Source: Blastomyces gilchristii SLH14081
Taxonomy: Eukaryota > Ascomycota > Eurotiomycetes > Onygenales > Ajellomycetaceae
Direction: 5' to 3'
Assembly (NCBI RefSeq): GCF_000003855.2
Contig: NW_003101669.1
Location: 1,120,795-1,184,794 of the forward strand
DNA length: 64,000 nucleotides
The notes beneath the pieces are model-generated. The model saw only the letters and a list, made by a program, of their open reading frames with translations. It searched no databases and was not told the origin of the DNA. Position 1 is the first letter of the stretch. Each line of letters opens with the position of its first letter. This document shows positions 1 to 10,440 of this stretch, piece after piece. The position numbers were made by a program, and so were the translations under genes.

Positions 1-32
1 CATTTCGTCCGGCTCGAGACGGTCACTAAGCC

Positions 33-39
33 TATAAAT
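33..39 (+). promoter_or_regulatory. TATA-like box of 5S rRNA copy 1
   Basis: TATAAAT lies 30 bases upstream of the 5S start. The same heptamer sits 31 bases upstream of the third 5S copy in otherwise different sequence. Ascomycete 5S genes are known to use an upstream TATA element together with the internal promoter. Confidence 0.6.
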
Positions 40-62
40 TGGGTATCCATTAGTGAACAAGC

Positions 63-181
63 ACATACGACCATAGGGAGTGGAAAGCAGGGCTTCCCGT
101 CCGCTCAGCCATACTTAAGCCACTCGCCGGCCGGTTAGTAGTTGGGTGGGTGACCACCAGCGAATCCCGGCTGTTGTATGT
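63..181 (+). rRNA. 5S ribosomal RNA, copy 1
   Basis: This is a 119-base sequence with the standard fungal 5S order: ACATACGACC 5' end, internal control region GCCGGCCGGTTAGTAGTTGG, GGTGACCACC, and a 3' end CTGTTGTATGT that pairs with the 5' end. A run of T just after position 180 is the Pol III terminator. It differs from the third copy at one base (A at 111, 5S position 49). It has a TATA box at -30, so it is probably active. Dispersed single 5S genes are usual in Pezizomycotina. Confidence 0.95.
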
Positions 182-488
182 TTTTCCTTTTTACATTCTT
201 TTTCTTTTTGCTGATAGCTACCATACTGAGAAGAGTTGGCCAGATCGCGCGGACAAACCAAAAACTGTGGATTTGATGATCTGCTGTGAAATGCACTATC
301 ATGATCTCTATTGCCATGGCTCATATTCAACTTTATCATTCACCTTCAGACCTTCTAAATTAGCTGCATGAGACAGAGAATGGAATTACAGGTTGTAATC
401 TGAAGTATCTGTGTCCATGTTGACTACTACTCTTCACTCATTTCATTGAACAACTGTGATGGATCTGGTAAAGCTTTGTGAATTTCAA
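182..488. other. No gene seen
   Basis: Bases just downstream of the 5S (about 182-235) resemble those downstream of 5S copy 2, including GCTGATAGCTACCATACT at 210. Beyond that I see no gene. Confidence 0.5.
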
Positions 489-608
489 TGTTGGCCGTTG
501 CGGCCGTTGCGGCTATTGCCTGTGGCGATCTCCCTAGATCACGTGACCAACCACTATATTAAGCTCTTTGTAGATAGCTCCATCAATACAATCTTCAACT
601 ATCCTACA
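489..608 (+). mobile_element. LTR of a Copia-like retrotransposon (5' copy)
   Basis: The segment begins TGTTGG and ends CCTACA, the TG...CA ends of an LTR. Its last 46 bases (563-608) recur at 1482-1527 with one mismatch, bracketing a gag-like reading frame. The left end rests only on the TG and is uncertain. GGTTATAGCCTGG directly after it is where a primer-binding site would lie, though I cannot match it to a tRNA. Confidence 0.55.
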
Positions 609-636
609 GGTTATAGCCTGGATGGCATGTTTTTCT

Positions 637-724
637 TTTTAGAATGTTGCATCAACATTTTGACAAGGGTAGTTCATCTTTTTTAGAATGTTGCATCAAC
701 ATTTTGACAAGGGTAGTTCATCTT
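637..724 (+). repeat. Tandem duplication, two 44-base units
   Basis: Two head-to-tail 44-base copies (637-680 and 681-724) contain AGAATGTTGCATCAAC. They lie in the presumed leader between the LTR and the gag-like frame. I see no differences between units, which suggests a recent duplication. Confidence 0.85.
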
Positions 725-871
725 TTTTAGAAAGACTCTTACTTTTTACTAGAGATATTCCATTTTCCCTGAATCCGCCGGTTGGCAGATTCATATCCTT
801 TTCAAAAACGCGTTCTCCATTGCTGCGAACGTCACCCGTTTTACATACCCAGGAAAGGCAGCCACCTCAAT

Positions 872-1492
872 ATGAGTGGTACGCCTGTTACTCCAGAATC
901 CAGCTCAAGGCCCAGGACCACCCATTCTTCTAGGCGACTCATTGATAGGATGACCACTCATTATGAGGAGGATCTTGAGTTGTAAGATGAGGGTGATGTC
1001 AGTTTTTACCAGAGTGTGGAGTTTGATGATGAGACAACGGAGATGCTTCAGGACAAAGAAAAGCAGCATCAACATTCACACTCACCTGCAGAATCTGTCC
1101 ATTCTGACCCTCCGCCCTCCACTGGAATGCCTATTTTTAATGGTGATCTGAATCAACCCATTTATTGCACCGCAGGCAACCTTATGAACCTTATGCAGTT
1201 GATGCTCCGGAACCAACTGGCTGCGGCTGAAACTACGCAACGTCTCACTACACCTACCCCTGCACAAAGCTCAAGAGATACTATGAGGGATGAGTTGCGG
1301 GAATACCAGAAGAAAGTCAAATATGCCCTAGACACCAAATCAGTGACCACATTTGACGGTTCTAATTATGAGGCCTGGCGTGTCGGCATGTTGGCCGATG
1401 CAGAGGTTATTGGTGGAACCAACATTTTATTGAAGAACCAACGAGAATCCCCTTTTACACGTCGTATCGATTCCGAGAAGTGCTCTTTGTAG
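872..1492 (+). pseudogene. Copia-like gag remnant (nonsense and truncated)
   Basis: An ATG at 872 opens a Ser/Thr/Pro-rich N-terminus; the frame is cut by a TAA at 983-985 and continues in the same frame from 986 to 1492. Near the end is TFDGSNYEAWRVGMLADAEV, the F-x-G-x-N-Y-x-x-W motif of Copia/Ty1-type Gag (established family feature). After about 30 more residues the frame runs straight into the LTR tail at 1482, so the rest of gag, all of pol and most of the second LTR are missing. It is a dead or non-autonomous derivative. No flanking target-site duplication is visible: bases before 489 (TTCAA) and after 1527 (TATTA) differ. Confidence 0.65.
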
Positions 1493-1527
1493 ATAGCTCC
1501 ATCAATACAACCTTCAACTATCCTACA
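1482..1527 (+). mobile_element. Terminal 46 bases of the second LTR
   Basis: Matches 563-608 with one difference (C for T in the ACAATC/ACAACC position). Only the 3' end of the LTR survives, joined directly to gag sequence, which marks an internal deletion junction at 1481/1482. Confidence 0.75.
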
Positions 1528-1639
1528 TATTATTATTATCTGCTGAGTCAATATCATATTAACTTCCTACTTAGGATAGTGCCGTAACTGCCATTCAACT
1601 TATACAATCCTTTGTATCAACTTCAGACCTCAAGCAAAC

Positions 1640-1758
1640 ACATACGACCATAGGGAGTGGAAAGCAGGGCTTCCCGTCCGCTCAGCCGTACTTAAGCCAC
1701 TCGCCGGCCAGTTAGTAGTTGGGTGGGTGACCACCAGCGAATCCCGGCTGTTGTATGT
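1640..1758 (+). rRNA. 5S ribosomal RNA, copy 2
   Basis: A full-length 119-base 5S sequence, one base different from copy 3 (A at 1710, position 71, inside the internal control region). The T run at 1758-1762 can terminate Pol III. Unlike copies 1 and 3 it has no TATAAAT at -30; the nearest TA-rich element is TATACAAT at about -39. It may therefore be weakly expressed or a dispersed pseudo-copy, although the body is intact. Confidence 0.9.
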
Positions 1759-2441
1759 TTTTGCTTCCCCCCCCCTTCTTTTTTGCTGATAGCTGCCATA
1801 CTAAGAAGAGGACCTGCGCATATCCTATATCCCTTTCCGCCTGTATCCGATTAATTCCTGTACTAGAGGAAGCGGGCTCCTTGAGAGAAAGAGCACTGCT
1901 CCGCCATAGCCGCGTATTCTGCACTGTCAGTTAGATTTCTGATTCTGGTACGGCCACAGCTTATCTCTAGATATACCATTCCATCAATAGGAAGAACCTC
2001 TCATCTTGAAATAATTTCAGCATATTTCCGGCTCTAGTCATGTTTCCGTCCTCCTTTACATGAAGGTCAAGTTCGGCCTGTGTAAAGCTAATGGGACATT
2101 CCATTGTATCATTAGAATGTGATAGTGTGTCCCAGAGTGCTACAATAGAGATCAGACTCTGTTGCAGGAAGAATAAATTTCTATTCTCCCAGACACAAAT
2201 GACAAGCCATGTCAGATTATGTTTTAGCTAAATATCTCTGTGTCTCTATAGTACTTCTCAGTGATTTGATGCGTGTTTATGAATCATTGCTTCATCTCTC
2301 TATGTATTAAATTTATTCGCTTGAGCTAGTTTGTATTTTGGGGTATAACTTATTGTTGGGGGTCCCGGGTTGATCGACCCTTCTACCAGCAGTGCGCTGG
2401 TGGTGATTGAGCTCTTTTGCCCCAGTAGCCTACACTTATGC
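1759..2441. other. No gene seen; possible LTR fragment at 2354
   Basis: The 3' flank (to about 1810) resembles that of 5S copy 1. The rest has no convincing reading frame. From 2354, TGTTGGGGGTCCCGGG resembles the 5' end of a fungal LTR and may be a solo fragment, but I see no matching partner in the window. Confidence 0.35.
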
Positions 2442-2448
2442 TATAAAT
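2442..2448 (+). promoter_or_regulatory. TATA-like box of 5S rRNA copy 3
   Basis: TATAAAT is 31 bases upstream of the 5S start, matching the spacing in copy 1. Confidence 0.6.
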
Positions 2449-2472
2449 GAGGTAATCATTTGGTGGATAAAC

Positions 2473-2591
2473 ACATACGACCATAGGGAGTGGAAAGCAG
2501 GGCTTCCCGTCCGCTCAGCCGTACTTAAGCCACTCGCCGGCCGGTTAGTAGTTGGGTGGGTGACCACCAGCGAATCCCGGCTGTTGTATGT
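2473..2591 (+). rRNA. 5S ribosomal RNA, copy 3
   Basis: A 119-base 5S gene with consensus bases at both positions where copies 1 and 2 vary, so it is the best reference copy here. It has a TATA box at -31 and a T6 run at 2591-2596 as terminator. Longer T-rich sequence follows to about 2620. Confidence 0.95.
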
Positions 2592-3044
2592 TTTTTCTTT
2601 TTTCATTTTTTTTTTTTTTCGCTTTTCATTTATTATTTTTATTTTACTTCTTCACTTACACAATATATTTTAAATACCCTTTGATGTTCAATTAGCGTTT
2701 AAAGTTGTTCGTTCTGTTGGGGCATCGGCGTTCCTTTGATCTTGCTTGGAAATTGGTGGGCGCTTCATGTTGACCGCTTCCTGGAAGCCCAAAAATTCGT
2801 TGCGGGACCTATTTTTGGGAATGGAAGAATCGACGTTTGTTTACACATATCGATGGAACAAGAGTTAAATAGGAGACGGGGAATTGAAACTTACAATGGA
2901 GTGACAAATGAGGTCGTTCAATACGAATATAGAAGGGAAAGGTGAGGGCACCTTGAAGATAAAAAGAAAAGATATAAACAGCGAACAAATAAAATCCATA
3001 CGAACTAATTTTGAGAATCCCGCCCTCCTGGAGAGCTTTCAGCC
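2592..3044. other. No gene seen
   Basis: T-rich sequence just after the 5S, then mixed sequence without a recognisable gene; it leads into the lipase remnant. Confidence 0.4.
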
Positions 3045-4371
3045 ATGGCACTATGATGCTGTCCAATTTTTGCCTATTTGCATGCAGCGCTGGTGGTTTC
3101 AGGATGTGCTGCTAAAATCCTCCCCCCGCGTCAGGATAGTTGGTACGCGGAGCCAGAAACATCAGGGAATATAAGCGTGGAGAATTAATTAATTCGATCC
3201 CGCCAGGTTGAGAACAAGCTGAAACCACTTCTCCCTCTAGGTGGAAAAATCTCCGTGGACTCGGTATATCAGTATCTACTTTAATTGTCCTGCGCAATTC
3301 GGATCCATCGCAACTCCTCGTCTTCCAGGCGGCATATTGCCGCAAACGAAGATTGCAGTCCATCATATATACCCTTCGACCTGGATCCGCTACTGGTGGA
3401 CTCTTGGGGGTCTTGATGCCCAATAGTACAGTCTCCATAGACGTAGTATTTGTAAGATAATTTTGTCCTTGTTTCTTGTTTTGACCTGGTCGTGGACTCG
3501 TGGTTGCTTGCGCTAACTATGCCCGCCCGACAATTGCTAGCTAGCCGTCGCGCTGAACCAAGGGTGGTGGGTGATGGTCACCGATTACGAAGGGCTACAT
3601 GCTCAGCTCGCTGCTGGCCCGCAATCCGGGTATGCCACGCTCGATTCGGTACGCGTGGTCCTCAACGAGGGACGGAAGATTGGATTAGCTGCCGACGTCA
3701 GGTACGCGATATGGGGTTATTCTGAAGGCTCATTGGCTGGCGGTTCGGCTGCAGAGTTGCAACCGCCATACGCGCCAGAGTTGCACTTCACGGGGGCCGC
3801 CTTGGGCAGTATCATTGTCAATATCACCTCAGTCGTAGAATCGATTAATGGAGGTATATTCTCGGGTCGCTTATTTAGAGGCTTCTACGGTCTTGCCAAG
3901 ACCTATCAGAATCTCACAGCGTGGATGGATGAGAATGTGCTGCCTGACAAAAGGGCCGAGTTTTTCAAGCATGCTACAAATTGCCAGATCCAGGGAATAG
4001 ATGGAGCATTCCATGATATTTTCTCCTATTTCATTGATGGCGAGAGGCCCATTTATGAGCCCGTCCCCGCATCCGTGCTTGACTGGTCTGGGCAGATGGG
4101 CCGTCGCGGAATGCCGACCATGCCGCTGTTCATGTATAAAGCGTTCGGGGACGAGATAAGCCCTGTTGAAGACACTGACAAGCTGGTACATAAATATTGT
4201 AGTAACCGGGCCACCATTGAGTACTATCGAAATTTGATAGGGGGGCACGTCACTGAAGCCATCATCGGATCTGTAAACGCTTTAGAATGGGTTTCAGATC
4301 ACCTGGCTGGGAGACCTGTGCGGAATCTGGGATCTTGCAGGACAGAGAATGTACTCATAACAAAGATTTGA
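3045..4371 (+). pseudogene. Secretory lipase (LIP family), 5' half decayed
   Basis: The 3' part (3541-4371) is an open frame with the hallmarks of fungal secretory lipases: NQGWWVMVTDYEG, the nucleophile motif GYSEG (Ser codon 3721-3723), GDE as likely Asp and GGH as likely His near the end. A plausible intron is 3452-3540 (GTAAGA donor, GCTAAC branch, CTAG acceptor, phase 0). The 5' part keeps recognisable pieces: a hydrophobic leader after the ATG at 3045, PPRQDSWYAEPE, SVDSVYQYLL, NSDPSQLLVFQAAY and ANEDCSPSY. They are interrupted by stops at 3054, 3186 and 3282 and lie in two different frames. Family members are secreted triacylglycerol lipases. I infer a pseudogene; some breaks could be unrecognised introns or sequencing errors. 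Confidence 0.75.
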
Positions 4372-6501
4372 TCCCTCCGCCCTTTCAACTCTCGGCATGG
4401 AATTGTACTCTCTCCTAGGGTCAATTATAGGTTCCAGTTTGGGAACGTCATGAGAACAGTATTGGTAAGGTGTTATTTTCCATCTCCTTGATATTGTTGC
4501 AGTTGGAAAGTCCGGGTTACGCTGCTGAGTCGTAGGTTGATAAAGCACGGGCGGTGCGGTTATTCACTCAAAACCGGGAATTAACTAATATCAGACAGGC
4601 ATATGAGAAAGCGAGCGTGAAAGGGATTAGTGGGAATAAGAGTTTTGGAGAAACTGCTGGAGAGCAATATTTTCCATGATCTCAAAGGCTGGGAAAGAGC
4701 GGCGATGTGCGACTGAGCCAAAGTTATGAAATCAAGTGATAAATAATCTGTTTGCATTCCATATATACTGAAATTAAGAGTTTTAGCCCATGCATTCAAA
4801 CATGGCATTAAACCAGTCTACATGAGAAATAAATGCCTTATTTGTTAAAAAAGGATGACGGAGTTGCAGTCGTGTGAAAATGCCCCCACTGTGTTTAGTG
4901 ATATGGTGGATACTTCATTTTTCAGCCTCTGATATAGAAGTATATGCAGCTTTAAGCTACTTCCCAAAGATTTTGGGAAAAAGGAAGGCTCGGGAATTGG
5001 TAAGACCTCATGCTATGGAGCTCTCTTTCTGCTGGCAATTTGCAATTGTTTTGATGAAATGTATGCCTCGTGATAGGTCGTTGAAGTTAGGGGTGTGTGT
5101 AATATAACTGCGCGGTTCTGGTTGTTGCCATGGACTAATGTTGATGTTTCGCAAGTTCCTAAGAGGGAGTGGATGTCATTGAATTTTCCTTGGTACTTTC
5201 CCACATTGAATTGGTGAACAAGATATCCTGTGCAGGGTATGCAGCTCCATTGTTTGTTTATCGAAACGTACCACCTAGACCGAATATCTAGGTACATATT
5301 TCAGGTTTTGATATCCTTCCAGCCCCATCAGCTATATCTGTGTACTGGGTTAGTATTTGATTATTCCTCCCATCCCGAATACACCACACCGATGCCGGCT
5401 TTGCGATAACTAGCGGCAGGACGAGTGGACGAGTTGGGATGTGACGTAGCGATTTAGAATACCGGATATCTGGCTATTTCCACACGCTTATTCAAGAACG
5501 TCAAGCCTGAATTGGCATGGAAAAATGAAAGGTAACATGATGCCGCAGCAGATACTGCATGGGACAGAAAGAAGCATAATGGTGCGTAGGACGACTTGTT
5601 TGTGTACAGTGTTGTTTGATGTTGCTTGTTTGTTTTTTGTACTTTATTCCATGCGCGTCATCAGTGGAAGATAGTTGAGCCGCAGATGGCCGAGCAGGTC
5701 ACATGATCTGCTGCGGAACCTGCTGAGTCATCGTTTTAGATTCATGATAGTAGTCAAAGCCTCATATCGTTCCCAAAGAGGCAAATTGCCAATTGCCACT
5801 ACTGCTATTATCCGATGTGAAATGGCCAAGTGGGATACGCATAGCGGAAACTTCATCATCTCATCTGCATCTTCTTCATCTTCAACCAAACTGGCCCAAC
5901 ATCAGCTTCCATCCGGATATCCCGTCGTTAAGACGGGCGCTGCAAACATCTGTTGGAACCTCTGCGTGGCTGGCGTGTTTGGTTTGCAAGCTAACCCAAC
6001 AGGCCAAGTTTTTGCTTCCTTGCTTCCGAGCTCCACCTTGCCAATAACAACGAGCTTCTGTTTCTGCTGCCAATGCAGCTAAGAGCTAGCCGCGGGTGTT
6101 TGTCTCTCCTTTGTACTTCTCGACCAGAACCTCATCCCCTCCTGCACCTACGCCGCGGGGGAAGCACACATCCGTAACCAGGCCATTGTCTCCGAAGTTT
6201 TCCGTCTCGTTTGAAAATACACCAATGTCCGCCTCAGTGGCTCAACGTGTCCACGGATCTTGAATCCCCACACTCCCGCTTGCTTTGTTCCCTGGCGATC
6301 CAACGATCCAGAAACCTGCTTTTGCAGCTCATTGGGTTACTGTCGTTGGTGGTGAACAAACATGGCTGAGTAAGATTCTTCCACAACTCCACATAGATAT
6401 ATAGTGATGGAAGGCTGCTATCTGCTGAGGGAAAACCAGCCTGTAGTCGGCCTTTCCTTATTCAACGATTGATTGATTGGTTTGATCCATTGCTAATAAA
6501 A
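4372..6501. other. No gene recognised
   Basis: About 2.1 kb with only short unrelated frames (for example 5675-6082). The last few hundred bases are presumably the leader and promoter of SEC2, and an upstream SEC2 exon could be hidden here. Confidence 0.4.
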
Positions 6502-8672
6502 ATGGGCATCAGATTAATTTCCATCCACGGATGGGGCTACCCGACCCTCCGGGCATCCTCCACGTCATCCGACCCCGTGCAGAAGCTACGCCCGAATTCC
6601 TCTGATGTCAGATCTATTTCGCCAAACAGGAGAATCCCAAAGTCCAAGTCGAACAATGCCCTGGCTGATATGATAGCCGGTTCAGGCACTTCTGGTATCT
6701 CCCGTGCTGCCCTTGAAGACCCCTCCGAACATTCCCTCTCCACACTGCGCGACCCTCGAGTTTCTAGCACATCGGACTTATCGACTTCGGCCTCGTCCCC
6801 ACACCACCCCGACCTAAGCAGCGAGGTCGCAAATCTTAGCGACAAGCTTATCCAGGCCATTAATTACCAGACAGTCTTGGACGATACTCTGGCGGCCACA
6901 CGCCAGGAGTTGGAGCAGGCGCATATGAGAGTTGGACAACTGGAGAAGCAAACCCGTCAATATGAAGAAGATATCACTAATGGGGTCCTAATAAGGAGGG
7001 TGGATGTGGACAAGGAGTGGACAAAGCTGAAGGATGAGGCGGCTGAACAAAGATCTCGACGTGCAACTATTGAAAAGGAGAAGAAAGCTATCGAACTGGA
7101 ACTCGAAAATCTAACCGCAGCGTTATTTGAGGAAGCTAATAAGGTGGGACTTATACTTCCCGGACGGATTATGATTTCCTATGACTCTTATCTAACTGTG
7201 TATTGTAGATGGTAGCCGCCGCACAATTGGAACGAAAGAATGTCGAACGGCGAAATGAACAGCTTCGAGCGCAAATTCAAGACAATGAAATGCTTCTTGC
7301 CTCCCAGCAGGAGCAACTGAGCGAGTTAAAGACGGTCATACAGAACATGAATACTGATCAGGATGAAATTCGTAGTCGGACGGATGCATCCACCACGCCT
7401 TCTTCTCCAGGTGGAACGCACCAGCCTATTAGTACCATAGATCGCCTTCTGGAGGCGATGAACCTTTATCCTACCACACCTGGCTCTGGAGAAATCTCGC
7501 CCGGCCCCTCAACAAGTTTCTCACATTTAATAAAATCTGTCTGTCGGACTGATATTCAAGCCTTTGAGGATTTCCGCGCAATGCTACAACTTGCTAAAAC
7601 CTCCAAGCCGCCAAGTAGAGTTGGGAGTGGATCGTATGGTGGATTGAATGTAATGGGATTCGGCAATTTCACAGGCAACAAGGAAAGTCAACACAAACAC
7701 TCATATTCTAATGGTTCGGCAAGGTCATTCCCAGGCTTTCCCGGTTCGCCGGGCAGTAATTCGTCCCCTCGCGAATCACATGCAGCAGCGTTAAAGGAAA
7801 GCCGGTTCTACAAACGGGCGCTTGCGGAGGATATTGAACCAACCCTCAGATTGGATGCCGCGCCCGGAATATCGTGGTTAACCCGTCGTACTGTTCTAAG
7901 TAGCATATGTGAAGGAGCCCTTGTCGTTGAATATATACCAGCCGTTGCTGCGAAATACTCATCTCCATGTGCACTTTGTGGGGAAGCGCGAACAGGAGGA
8001 GAGAACGCCCGAACTCACCGTTTCCGTACTTCGGACAATGAAAACGCTCAACGATACCCAACGTGTACGTTATGCTTGGAAAAGCTCAGGTCTTGCTGCG
8101 ATTTCGTTGGGTACTTACGACTGATCGTCGACGGCCACGTTCGCATCTTGGATGAAGAAGATGAAAAGGAAGCGTGGGAAGAGACTATCCGCCTCCGAGA
8201 GCGAATGTTCTGGGCTCGAATAGGCGGAGGAGTCGTTCCTGCTTTCCTCCAGTCGAAAAGTTCTGATAAGAACAGTGCAGCTCCTAGCATTGATTCGCCT
8301 TACCCAAAGTGTGAGAACCAAACGGAGCCCTTGGAAAGTCCGTTTACACCTGATCTAAATCGAATCCCGAAAAACGGTGCTTCCCAAGTAGAAGTCAGTG
8401 AATTTCCTGAAACCCAAGAGCACGAAACCGCCGAGGCCGTCGACTCCGGAGTTGAAATTAGCCTAACAAAAAGCTCAATTGATGCCAACGAAAATCAACC
8501 CCTAGACCGTCAAAACAACTCTTTGAACGAACCACCAGCGCAAGCTACAGCTGAGACAGAGATTCCTCAACAGCATGCGTCAGATTCCCTGAGACCAGTG
8601 ACACCGTCGAGACCTAGTGCGGGAACTGATCCACAATTAAAGGTTACGTTCCCTAGCACAGCCGAGCTTTGA
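6502..8672 (+). CDS. SEC2: Rab guanine-nucleotide exchange factor Sec2
   Basis: Sec2 activates the secretory-vesicle Rab GTPase Sec4 (SAS4/SRGA in filamentous fungi) and so drives polarised exocytosis. The product is about 701 aa from join(6502..7143, 7209..8672); intron 7144-7208 has a weak GTGGGA donor, a CTAAC branch and a TAG acceptor. A long coiled coil runs across the junction, with ELELENLTAALFEEANK then MVAAAQLERKNVERRNEQLR, the Sec2p helical GEF domain. The C-terminal half carries CALCGE and CTLCLEKLRSCC, a four-cysteine pair seen in Sec2/Rabin-type proteins, followed by a disordered tail. The start is uncertain: 6502 is the first ATG in the open frame, but GCTAAT...CATCAG at 6492-6513 could be an intron end, putting the true start in an upstream exon. 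Confidence 0.85.
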
Positions 8673-10440
8673 GCATGATACCTGTCTCTGTCATTAGCTC
8701 TAGAGTGAAGATTTACAGAATTTTACCCCGATTAACCCAAACTCCCCACAATTTCTTCTTGCTACCGTGTCTTTGTAACGGCAAGTGTCGGATTCCGTTT
8801 GACGTATACGTCACCTGGTTGGATGTATATCTTCCATTCTTTGGGCGCAGGGCGCCTGTACCATTACCTGCATAAATATTATATATACTTGTTAACCTCG
8901 GGTTTTTCCGTCCGCCTCGACACGCCGCAGCCTCTTATCTTGCCCTCGCTATCGGCCTTGTACCATCCTCCGACGGGTCCACCAAACAACATTACTCTTC
9001 CCTTACCTGATTACCTTCTCGCTATCTGCGTTTCTCCTACCAATTTCTCCAGTGTCCTTTTTCAGTTCCCATTTTTTCGCAATATGATAGAAATCTATAT
9101 ACGCCATTTTCCAACCATGTCAATCAGATCCAGAAAAGTTTTAGGCAGACGTTCGTGATCTCGATATTTTACTTTCTTTTGATATAGGACACCAACTACG
9201 GCCACGTATTTCCTGAGCCACAGCTTCGTGTGCCCTTTTCTCCAGGATCACTCGCCATACGCCTGCCTCACCATTTACTTTCTACACTTTGGTTTTATTC
9301 GCGCGTGAAGCTCACCATCCTTTTGTGGCTACGCTTCACCTATGCATACGCCTCCTATTATCCCCACCGATCGCAGTTTGCTCTTCTCAATTTGATGTGA
9401 TTTGCGGACCAAGACTGGCCGATATGGGATAGGAAAGTGCGGGTAATTGTCCTCGATTAACTCCATCCATAAGCGGACTCTTTCGTATTCACACGGCCCT
9501 TGCTCTTACTACTTTATTCTTTTTCTTCTACCCCCTACTCATTGTCAAGATACAATTTTTTAGTCCCTTTCTACTACAACGAATCATTTTTTGTCCGTCC
9601 TATCCCTATGGCGTATAGAGGTTTAGCCCGGTTGTATTTCTTTGTCTGGCCTTGTTCCTTGGTTGTTATTTAAAGTGCTATGACGTTGTTGATATCAGGG
9701 CGCTTGTACCTCCTTTTGTTTTTCTAGTTTCGTCCTTGTTTTGTTTCGCTGGATATCCTTTTCCGATTTTCCGACTTTTTATTATTATGGTTTAGGAACA
9801 GGGTTAATCGCGTTATTGGGGTGAGATTAGCATGTCTTCTGCACTTGATTTTTCACTTTTGTTTTCTTATTTGGTTTCACCGGAGGGCCTCGAGCTTGTT
9901 TTTGAGTTGGTTCTTTCCATAGAGATTAGAGATGTGGATTGATGGATTGATACTGTGTGGTAGGGATGCATGAAGTAGGACAGGAACCGCTATATTTCAT
10001 AAGAGAATATTTGATCATCACGTTTATTTTTGCCTTGGCCTCTTCTCTTAGTCGGTAGCTTGAGAATCTATTTTTCTCTCCCGCAGTGGCCCTTGTGTTG
10101 TAGAAGATATAAGGATAAGGACGAAGCTAAGTTGTACAGTTTTATTTGGAGGTGGATGTATCCAATCCCTTCATAAACGGTGGAGGTAATTCCCTAATTA
10201 TACCTAGTAGTTTACCTCCCCTAGCATATAGTAGATGGAATAATACAATGATGCAATAAAATTAAAAATGAAAAAAAGAAAAAAAGAAAAAAAAAAGAAA
10301 AAAAAAAGAAACTCCAGCCCAGAAACGCAGGGTAGAATATAATAGAACAAACACAGCTAACCATGTGAAAAAGAACACCCTCCCCCCCAAAAATTATTTT
10401 GCATCCATTCTCCTCATTTTCCCATAATCTGTTAGATAGT
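8673..10440. other. Convergent intergenic region, pyrimidine-rich
   Basis: Nearly 1.8 kb between two 3' ends. The + strand is strongly C/T-rich from about 8940 to 9800. An A-rich tract with G interruptions lies at 10263-10312. Frames such as 8799-9158 show no protein-like composition. It probably holds long 3' UTRs and possibly a non-coding transcript. Confidence 0.4.

Noticed and set aside
2736..3174. Frames just before the lipase remnant
   Set aside because: They are out-of-frame readings of the decayed lipase leader and flank.
5675..6082. 135-residue frame upstream of SEC2
   Set aside because: No motif, odd composition, no splice or family support.
8799..9158. 119-residue frame in the pyrimidine-rich spacer
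   Set aside because: Leu/Pro/Ser/Phe-rich because of C/T-rich DNA; no coding character.
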